Of a DNA stretch of 64,000 bases, positions 56,232-64,000 are shown piece by piece. The notes under the pieces are model-generated. The model had not been told where the DNA came from. It did not search any database and was given only the letters and a program-made list of their open reading frames with translations. The position numbers and the translations under genes were made by a program. Within the stretch, counting starts at the first letter, position 1; each line of letters opens with the position of its first letter. The DNA comes from Inonotus obliquus (lineage: Eukaryota > Basidiomycota > Agaricomycetes > Hymenochaetales > Hymenochaetaceae), in contig JAJHTX010000008.1 of the NCBI GenBank assembly GCA_032164295.1, forward strand, positions 1 through 64,000. The letters are read 5' to 3'.

Positions 56232-57933
56232 GTAGATCTCGAAATAGTACCTGGATTTAACCCCTTCAATGGAGTTCATAAGGCTTCGCATATCCAATTA
56301 ACGTCGTGTTTTAATCAAGTCTGGGCGGTCCTGTACAAAGCAAATTTCGTGGCTTGATGCGAATCTGCGGTAGGATGTGAGTGATCTTACCAATTGCTTG
56401 TCGACAGCCCTCCCTCCAAGTACGGGTATTCTTCCGATTTACCCCCGAGGATTCCCAGGGTGGTATTGATGTAATGATTGAAGGTACGAATCAGACCGTG
56501 TCCTAGGTTTCGATAAGAGGATAGGCATTGTGTCAACCAGACTCACATGCCGTTTGAATAGATCCATGGCTTCATAAGTACTCATCATTAAATGTTATTC
56601 CGTTTCCTTGGCACTTGGGGGTCTTCTACCTCCTAACCTAGAAACTCGCAAGGCGGCTCTTGCAAATCCGGACAGTCGACTCACTGCATTTATCAGGGCG
56701 AAACTGAACCTGAACCGTGATTTGTCATCTAGCATATTCTTGCGCTGAAGCAGTCCCTCACTGGCATCCTCCAGAACCGCTTTACACAGAACGAATTGCT
56801 GATATTCACCATCTCTGACGTGCCTTCTTGTTTTCTTTCTTCTATTGACGCAAAGGGTATAACATCTTCTGAATGCACGTCCGAGCCCGCGCCTCGTTCT
56901 ATCAACTAGCCAACACACTCAACCATATGCATGTGCCGTCCAAACGGTAAAGAAAGGGGATGCTGTATCATGTGTTACCCCTTTCTTTGTTACTGCCGAG
57001 AGTTCACTGGCAAGATTTGCAAAGTTCTGAAGTTTGGTTTGTTCTATGTGATGCCGTAACATCGTTGTTAGTGAGATGACAAGAAGCCATCTCACATAGT
57101 CCATAGCAACAGAGCTAATGCCATGTATTATATGAGACGGCCTTTTGCTATCTCGTTGGTATTGAACTACGAGGCAGCATAGATATTGTCCGTTGTTCCA
57201 GAAATACATTCCTTATCCTTTATCGACACGTTGAACCACATTATCTGTCTAGACGACTAAGAATAAATAAAGTCGATAATTCGGTATCATATCAATCTTT
57301 TGGATCGGAAGATGATGGTAGGTATGATATATGGGTTGGGTGGACGGGAGCGAGAGACTTTGGGGTCTGCGGAAGAGGTTGGAAGTAAGTTTCAATCAAT
57401 TGAAGTTCTTATTCTTCTTTTCGTTGAGTTGTAAAATGAAGACGGAGGTGGAAATATCTACGTAATGAAGAGGACGAAACGCACTGGCAATAAACACTGG
57501 GCAAATGCCAGATGCCAGAAAAACCATTCTCATTCTCACGGCCCCGCGGGAGGCATTAGAAATCATACCTGAAATGATAATCGACCAAGCAAGCAGATGA
57601 AGATGAAGAGCCTCCATGCAACACTGCATGTTCCGACCTAAGTAAGAGAATCATAGTAAGAACCAAAAAAACGGACAATGCGACCGGATTCTCAGGAACA
57701 CGGTGAACTCTATGACAGCAACTACAGCAGCACCCAGTACTAGTCTGCATAGCGGACTGGAATTCATAGTTCCGACAGATAAAGGCTGAGAGCTGAGGAA
57801 ATTCATTTGGTCCCAAATGAACATTACTTATGTAATATTATTTTCTTATTTTGGTCCAAGTAAAGTGTGTGACCAACGTCCTGAGACACACTACCCCCAC
57901 ACCATACATCCAGCCCCATTCCCTGCCTACAGC
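56232..57933. other. Intergenic, nothing convincing
   Basis: Some minus-strand open stretches (56595-56918, 57838 onwards), but none with a family resemblance or clear splicing. Confidence 0.35.
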
Positions 57934-60019
57934 ATGCCTTCTCATGAGCATCTTCACCTTCCTGCAGAAGCGGGGACTGGTAAGTGATTCAGCAGAATCG
58001 ATTGAGCTGTCGAACTGATATGATTGCTTCAACCAGCCACGCTTCATCTGCCGATCACTCCAGAGCAGCAAAATATTTCTCCCCGGTCGGATACAGCCAC
58101 TAAGAGAATGCCATTCGGCTGGCATTCGGAAACCGATGGAAAATGGCGAAAATTCTACAACTTTTGGCGTACCCAGAGCTTTGACGAAATGTTTAATCGC
58201 CCTATCATACCTCTCGCCTATGATAAAAATGGACTCGACGACACTCGTTATCGCATAAATTACTTCGCGAATACTCATAATCAGTTTTACGTTCGGCAAG
58301 CGTACCGAGATATGTTCGACAGAGTCGTTGAGTTTGGGCGGAACAATAACGGACTGGGGCTTGTCATTTCGGGACAGCCTGGAATTGGTAAGGATTCGCC
58401 GTTGCTATATCGACTGATCCTCACATCGTCCAGGTAAAACCATGTGGTTATGGTTCGCACTCATATGTTTAATCATGAAGAAGGAGACTGTTGCTTTCCA
58501 CTCCGTGTCGACGACGCGCCTCTTTTATAACGATGATATCATCTGTACAAACGGCGCAGACATGCCTAATACGATCGATGGAATCATATGGAGCCTTATC
58601 GATGTCGACACGGCAATAGTCACTCCTCCTCACCTTGTAATGCAAGGGGTCTTCCCCATCCAGCGCTCATCGCCAAACTCCAATCAATATCGACGGTGGT
58701 TGAAGCAACGTAATGGGATTATGTGGGGTATGCCACTGTGGTCCCAGGATGAACTGCGTGAGGGGTGAGTCTCTTCTCATTCATGTTGATACAGGTCTGG
58801 CGACGTGACTGATACTATATACAGAATCAAGCTTCACGAAAAGTATAAGCCGACTCTTGAACTGCTGAAACATGCACTCCAAGATCCGTCCTCCACACAG
58901 GAGTCACCGCAGGAACCGTCTGTACTTAAAGCCCTTGAGTACAAAGAGGATTGCCATTCTGGACCAAATGATAAGAGGGCCGAGCAGCTATTGATGATGG
59001 TGCTGGACGAGGCAATCAAGAAATATGGTGAAACTCCACGCCACGTTTGGACGGCTGTTTTCTCGGGATTCGGTGACACTGAGCAAAGGATCGAGGCAGC
59101 GTTGACAGGCTTATCTTATCGTCTTGACAAATTTCTGGAGTCCCTCATACGACTTGGAGAGAGTGACCTGACCTCGAAGAACGAATCACTTTCTCATCAA
59201 ATCATCTCGCTCGAGGTGGAATCCTGCGGTCAACAGGTGATGAATGACGAGTTTCTCCCAAAGTTCATAAGTATAGAGGTCGGAGAAAGGGTAATGACTA
59301 AATTCCGGGTCCTGGATCCCAATATGGCGCAGAGATTTGTTGCTTTTTATCGGACGCTTCCTGAGTCATCCTTATTGGCAGGTTGGATCTTTGAAAGTAT
59401 CGCGCATGAGCGTCTCAGAACCGGCCGGTTTCTCGGTCACCTTTACATCATGCAAGAAAGCGAATCGGCCGGAAATAAGGCCAAGAAGGTCCTGGAGCAC
59501 ATCAGTTATCAGCTCGACCCAATGTCTAAGCCATCGGATACGAGTTTACCCATTCGCGAGAGAGTTCTCGTTCTCGTTGACTTCAAAGACGATAAATTCA
59601 GTCCGACACCTCATCTCAAGCTCGAGGAAAGTTACTGCGTCTCGAAAATTCCAAATGATCCACTATTCGACTCGTTCTTTGTTGAATTCGGTGAGGAAGC
59701 GAAGGTGATCGTCTGGATCTTCCAGAGGACTCTATCCCCCTTGCACTGTGGCTCAGAGAGGGACTTTGTCCGCGTCCGATCTATCATCGAAGCAGCACGA
59801 GCTCGCGAAGAGGCGCTGACGGTAGGAAAACGAAAGCGATCATGCCAAGTAGAGGTGAAATACGTCCTATTTTGCCGCGCTTTTGATTCTGGTCCCCCTC
59901 AAGCCACGCGTACTTGGAATATTCCTGCGAAAGGGTGGACAAGCTCAGTCAAGGGACTGGTTTACTGCCAATTTGTTAATGTCGAGGACAAGAACTGGTA
60001 TTTTCAATACGGATTTTGA
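57934..60019 (+). CDS. RHS/Crinkler-type P-loop NTPase
   Basis: Exons 57934-57979, 58037-58387, 58434-58764 and 58825-60019 (640 aa, no stop). The Walker A motif is SGQPGIGKTMW; the 46-nt intron 58388-58433 splits it exactly inside the glycine-lysine turn. Walker B is the hydrophobic run ending SLIDVD. Before the P-loop come YFANTHNQFYVRQAYRDM and a W-rich region, as in the NTPase domain of retrotransposon-hot-spot-like and Crinkler proteins of Agaricomycetes. No Crinkler ubiquitin-like header is seen at the N-terminus (MPSHEHLHLPAEAG). The C-terminal half (from IKLHEKYKPTLELL) has no recognised domain. Basidiomycete members are usually multi-copy and subtelomeric. Their role is unproven; effector or heterokaryon-type functions have been proposed for Crinklers. 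Confidence 0.75.
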
Positions 60020-61025
60020 TAGCATCTTAATGCCCCTTCCGGGACAATCAATAATCCTCAATTCTCGTCTTTGATTTCGATTATACTGTATGTAGCAGCA
60101 GCAGCTGTGTTTCCTTTGTAATTATGGTTGTTTCCCAACAGACATTTTCAATTGTATGCCGCGCCGCTGAATTCGATAAATAACAAGTTGTATGTGATGT
60201 TGAAATTGAATTGCACTGGATGTGTGATGAAACATATCAAGACGAGAAAGTGTAAACAACGCAGCCAGGCGAACATTCACGTTGCCAAGACAACAAAACC
60301 AGAATGAAATTTTCGACGCAAACAACCCAAAGGCTAACCAATGACACACTAATAATCCGAATAAACTCCCAACCAAAATCCTCTGCAGCGTCTCCAAATA
60401 CAGCCGGCCACTCAGCTTCAAACACCTGGTCAACAGCCTCTTATCCATCCACCTCCACCTCCACCTCCAACTTATTCGCCAAATAAATCTGCCTCTGCTT
60501 CAGGACATGAATGAGGGGCTCAATTTGCATCGAGGGTGGGCACTGGCAAGGGCCGGAGGTCGGAGAAGACTTCCGGATGCACAGAGGATGTCCCCTGTGA
60601 AGTTTCCAAATTCCAGTTCTGTTTCTCCAGTTCCTATCGGTGCGTATGGGTCTATGGCGGCTGAAGCGGTGCAGTTGGGAATCGGGATAAGTAGACTCGG
60701 ACGCCCTAGCATTTGAAAGGTATATATAGCACGTCAGACATATATACTTGGAAACCGGAGGGGTTAAGGAAGGCCTATGAACGGAACGCAAGATGTACAG
60801 ATGTACATAGGAGGTGCAACCTTTCCGTCTGTCGACCTCGGGTTCTTACTCACAGGCCTCGGAGTAGCGTTGACTCGGACTCGTACTGCCCATTAGCAGT
60901 CACTGGCAATGGCTTCTCTTAAGATAATGACTACCTAGTACGGAACAATAGAACGATTTTGTGAACGTTCTACGCCTCCTGTCTGAGTTCATCTCATTCT
61001 ATCTGAGGATTCACTGTGTCTAAAA
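60020..61025. other. Spacer with presumed 5' LTR of the second copia
   Basis: The LTR must end at 61025, directly before the primer-binding site. TATATATAG near 60722 is a candidate LTR promoter. The LTR start cannot be fixed because its partner lies outside the window. A CACCTC microsatellite lies near 60447-60468. A minus-strand frame (60500-60712) has protein-like composition but no known match. Confidence 0.45.
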
Positions 61026-61036
61026 GGTTATGAGCC
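61026..61036 (+). other. Primer-binding site of the second copia
   Basis: GGTTATGAGCC, identical to the site in the first copia, again complementary to the initiator tRNA-Met anticodon stem-loop. Confidence 0.75.
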
Positions 61037-61080
61037 TTGCTTGACACTGCACGCACCCTCGATCTACGCTCAACATCTTT

Positions 61081-64000
61081 ATGTCTACTGGCTCAACGTC
61101 GAACGTCCCTGTAACACGCTCTCGATCATCTGCTGCCGTTAACCCTACTCCACCGACAACTCAAGTCATCGTACCTGCTACTCCTCAACCACCGCCACCA
61201 TCTCCCTCTAACGCATCATCTTCATCTTCATCTAACGCATCTACCCCTCCACCAACGAACCCAATGGCAACGTATACGCCAGTCTTTGTTGTTACGGACA
61301 TAGACAATAGCGATGTTAACCGCACTTTCGATAAACTCGAAAAGTTGTCGGGCATTGCAAACTACCAAACGTGGAAATTTAGGATTATATCTGGGCTTGC
61401 GGCCCTAGGCTTATCCGATCATCTGAAGTACGAACCAGACCCAAACGACGCTGAAGAATATCGAATGAATATGTGCATTTATCATGCCATAATAAGTTCA
61501 ATTCCAAATCATTTACTTGGAAACTTGCTAACGAAGCAGACGGTCAAAACTATTTGGTCAGCTTTAGCTGACAGATACGATATTCAAACAACGGTTACCG
61601 ACTCTGCTGACATCTCGAAACTATTTACGATACGCGGACACGTTACGGAATTTGACAAAACACTCGATAAAGTTCAAGAAAGTTACGCTCAACTCTGCGC
61701 ACATGGTCATCAACCGGACGATAAAACGTACATCAGCGCTATTAACCTCGCAACGCCACCGCCTTACAAACGAATTGCGCTTATGCTTGAAGACCAAATC
61801 AAGTATTTTAACGATACAATAGCTCAAAACCCCGCGCAACACAAAACATTATCACCTGAAACACTCATTGTGCAACTACGAGCGGCTTTCGCATCCTGGA
61901 AGTCGCAATACAAGCCTTATCACCCCTCTCCCGGACGAGGCCGAGGATACGTTAACAGAGGCAGAGGAACCCCTTACGAACGAGGCCGTGGACGAGGATA
62001 TAAAGGATCGAACTTTAACCCGCGTCATACTCCCTATCACAACCACGACCAATTAAACGCTGCACAGCAAAAAGACATGACGAAAGTCAAATGCTTTAAC
62101 TGCAACAGGTTCGGTCACTACTCGAAGGACTGCCGATTCCCTCCAACCGACGCTACAAAGAATGCACGCACAAAACGAATCGAAAGCGGAAAGTTAACGT
62201 TTAACTCGCCTCAAGAAGTTATTAATTTTGTAAATCAACAAAACGAAAACAAGAAACAGAAACAACCAATTCCCTCGACATCTACTGCTCGTATTGAAGA
62301 GGTTAACGTTGCCTCAGTCGAAGAAGTTGACATTGCGATGAAGGAATACGATTTCAGTAGTTTTATTGATGAACATTATAAGGAATTGGAAAACAACATT
62401 GACGTAAGTAAAGTTTACGCTATACTTGACTCAGGAGCATCAATTCATTCATCACCACATTTATTCTTAATGCGAAATATTAACAAAAACGCAGTTCCTA
62501 TAGTAATATCGACGGCGAACGGATCTTTATTATTCACGAATACGACTGGAGACTTATTTATTCCAATACTGAAAAATGAAAATACAAAAACAGTAAGCAT
62601 TATACGACTTCAAAATGTTTACTATCACCCACGATTAACTTTTACGCTAGTCTCTCAATCTCAATTATGTAAATGTGGATATATATGTATCTTTAAAAAT
62701 GAACATTGTACTATTTATGATTCAAAAAATCGATACTGCGGAAAAATTAAGAAAAATCAAACAAACTTATATCCGATACGAATGCAAATTATTAGAACTC
62801 CTGAGAAACAACAAATAAATTCAATCACGTTAGAAGAATTACATAAAAAACTCGGACATGTAAGCTACGATTACATAAGAAAATTATTACATGACTCACC
62901 AGATATTATCAACACACGTGTTATTGATAATAAAGAAAAACAATGCGAAGATTGTTTAAAGGCGAACATAAAAAGATCAATAATACCAAAAATAAGACAA
63001 AGTTCACTATCTGAGAAATACGGAGATATATTACATATGGATATATGGGGACCTGCACCAGTAAAAGGATACGGAAATATTGAATATTTATTAACAATAG
63101 TAGACGACGCCACACGATGGGCAGAAATGATAATGCTAAAACACAAATCAGACGGCTATATAAAATACGTAACTTTTACTACAAAATTATTCACGCAATA
63201 CGGAATAAAAATAAAAGTATTACAAAGCGACAACGACACAGTATTCTTATCAAAAGATTTTACAAATTACTTAGAATCGCAAGGAACAATACGAAGATTA
63301 ACAGTACATGATACACCACAACAAAATGGTGTCGCAGAAAGATTACATCAAACAATACTAAATCATACGAGAGCAATGATAACTGCAAAACAAATACCAA
63401 AACATTTATGGGCATACGTAGCCCAACACGCAGTATTCATTTACAACAGAACACCAAGAGTAGCAATAGAATATAAAACACCTTTCTTTAAACGATACAA
63501 TGAAAACTTCAAAATAGATAACTTATATGAAATAGGAAGGAAAATAATAATACGAAAAGAAAATACGAATAAATTACAAAATAAAGGAATTGAAGGAATA
63601 TTTATGGGTTACGACGAGGAAACTAAAGATGGAATATTAACATATCATGATGGAAAAATAACTACGGAACGAAATATCCAATTTATCGATTTCAAAGAAT
63701 CTCAAATTGAAGGGGAGAAAAATACGAGCAGCATAAAAACAAATCAACAAAATAAAGAACAAAAAGACAACGAAGAAAATATAATTAGAAGATCAGAACG
63801 AGAACGAAAACCTACGAAACGATCATTAGGAATAAACTTTACAAAAGACGAAGACATATCAATACATTTAACAGAATTTGCTTTTACAAATAATTACAAC
63901 GACGTACCACAAACGTATCAAGAAGCAATAAAAAGTCCAGATAAAAACAAATGGATCGAGGCAATGAACAAAGAAATACAATCACTAATAAAACATAATA
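61081..64000 (+). CDS. Second Ty1/copia gag-pol, cut by the window edge
   Basis: ATG 61081 (MSTGSTSNVPV) opens a frame without stops to the last base (973 codons). Gag is followed by RGRGRGY repeats, the zinc knuckle CFNCNRFGHYSKDC, protease LDSGASIHSS, the gag-pre-integrase LHKKLGHVSYDYIR, CEDC, integrase (HMDIWGP, DDATRW, QSDNDTVF, QQNGVAERLH) and the beginning of reverse transcriptase (EAIKSPDKNKWIEAM). It is a different lineage from the copia at 18.8 kb: sequence identity is low outside motifs and codon use is very AT-rich after about 62400. No damage is visible in the part seen. Confidence 0.92.
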   Translation, partial: MSTGSTSNVPVTRSRSSAAVNPTPPTTQVIVPATPQPPPPSPSNASSSSSSNASTPPPTNPMATYTPVFVVTDIDNSDVNRTFDKLEKLSGIANYQTWKFRIISGLAALGLSDHLKYEPDPNDAEEYRMNMCIYHAIISSIPNHLLGNLLTKQTVKTIWSALADRYDIQTTVTDSADISKLFTIRGHVTEFDKTLDKVQESYAQLCAHGHQPDDKTYISAINLATPPPYKRIALMLEDQIKYFNDTIAQNPAQHKTLSPETLIVQLRAAFASWKSQYKPYHPSPGRGRGYVNRGRGTPYERGRGRGYKGSNFNPRHTPYHNHDQLNAAQQKDMTKVKCFNCNRFGHYSKDCRFPPTDATKNARTKRIESGKLTFNSPQEVINFVNQQNENKKQKQPIPSTSTARIEEVNVASVEEVDIAMKEYDFSSFIDEHYKELENNIDVSKVYAILDSGASIHSSPHLFLMRNINKNAVPIVISTANGSLLFTNTTGDLFIPILKNENTKTVSIIRLQNVYYHPRLTFTLVSQSQLCKCGYICIFKNEHCTIYDSKNRYCGKIKKNQTNLYPIRMQIIRTPEKQQINSITLEELHKKLGHVSYDYIRKLLHDSPDIINTRVIDNKEKQCEDCLKANIKRSIIPKIRQSSLSEKYGDILHMDIWGPAPVKGYGNIEYLLTIVDDATRWAEMIMLKHKSDGYIKYVTFTTKLFTQYGIKIKVLQSDNDTVFLSKDFTNYLESQGTIRRLTVHDTPQQNGVAERLHQTILNHTRAMITAKQIPKHLWAYVAQHAVFIYNRTPRVAIEYKTPFFKRYNENFKIDNLYEIGRKIIIRKENTNKLQNKGIEGIFMGYDEETKDGILTYHDGKITTERNIQFIDFKESQIEGEKNTSSIKTNQQNKEQKDNEENIIRRSERERKPTKRSLGINFTKDEDISIHLTEFAFTNNYNDVPQTYQEAIKSPDKNKWIEAMNKEIQSLIKHN

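Noticed and set aside
60500..60712. Minus-strand 70-codon frame
   Set aside because: Protein-like composition, but no recognised family, and it probably lies in or beside the copia LTR.
62871..63311. Several short frames on both strands in this stretch
   Set aside because: They lie within the continuous copia gag-pol frame that runs to the window edge.
1..64000. CRISPR arrays, rRNA and tRNA genes
   Set aside because: No spaced repeat arrays, no rRNA-like blocks and no convincing tRNA cloverleaf were recognised by eye. The tRNA-Met-like motifs are retrotransposon primer sites.

Overview
This window is the left end of a chromosome of a filamentous basidiomycete, most likely an Agaricomycete. 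It opens with a C-rich telomere tract. The genes carry many short GT-AG introns (about 35-80 nt) and belong to families typical of mushroom-forming fungi: a Crinkler-type header fused to a kinase, a FunK1/APH-like kinase, an OTT_1508-like deaminase, a Crinkler/RHS-type P-loop NTPase, a DUF6533 membrane protein and a polyporopepsin-like aspartic protease. The telomere is unusual because hexamers TTAGGC and TTAGGG alternate.

Layout. 1-134: telomere. 135-1.8 kb: subtelomere with short repeats. 1.87-4.85 kb: Crinkler-header kinase. 5.8-7.7 kb: disordered protein (minus strand) with a MITE beside its 5' end. 8.6-16.2 kb: a long inverted-repeat element (arms 8655-10516 and 12950-16233) around a divergent pair of decayed spliced genes, one with a helix-turn-helix. 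The arms were later invaded by two TA-flanked MITEs and a 1.67-kb solo LTR carrying its own spliced ORF. 16.9-18.7 kb: OTT_1508-like deaminase with an internal stop. 18.8-24.4 kb: complete young Ty1/copia element just upstream of it. 26.0-27.3 kb: FunK1-like kinase. 27.7-32.1 kb: long Ser/Pro-rich protein with WDDDF motifs. 32.5-33.5 kb: MITE-like element. 33.5-43.4 kb: a Tad1/R1-like LINE, a short LINE-derived copy in tandem and a second nested LTR with an ORF. 44.6-49.9 kb: two divergent sugar/quinate-type MFS transporters sharing one promoter. 50.4-52.1 kb: DUF6533 protein. 52.4-52.8 kb: signal peptidase subunit SPC1, the only clear housekeeping gene. 54.6-56.2 kb: damaged aspartic protease. 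57.9-60.0 kb: RHS/Crinkler NTPase. 61.0-64.0 kb: a second copia element running off the end.

The first 44 kb is mostly repeat-driven, with nested insertions and genes broken by single in-frame stops. Nearly every such stop could have come from one C:G-to-T:A transition. From 44 kb on, metabolic and cell-biology genes predominate, although mobile elements return at the right edge. Gene structures were reconstructed by eye from GT-AG sites and reading-frame continuity. Exact 5' ends are uncertain where stated.
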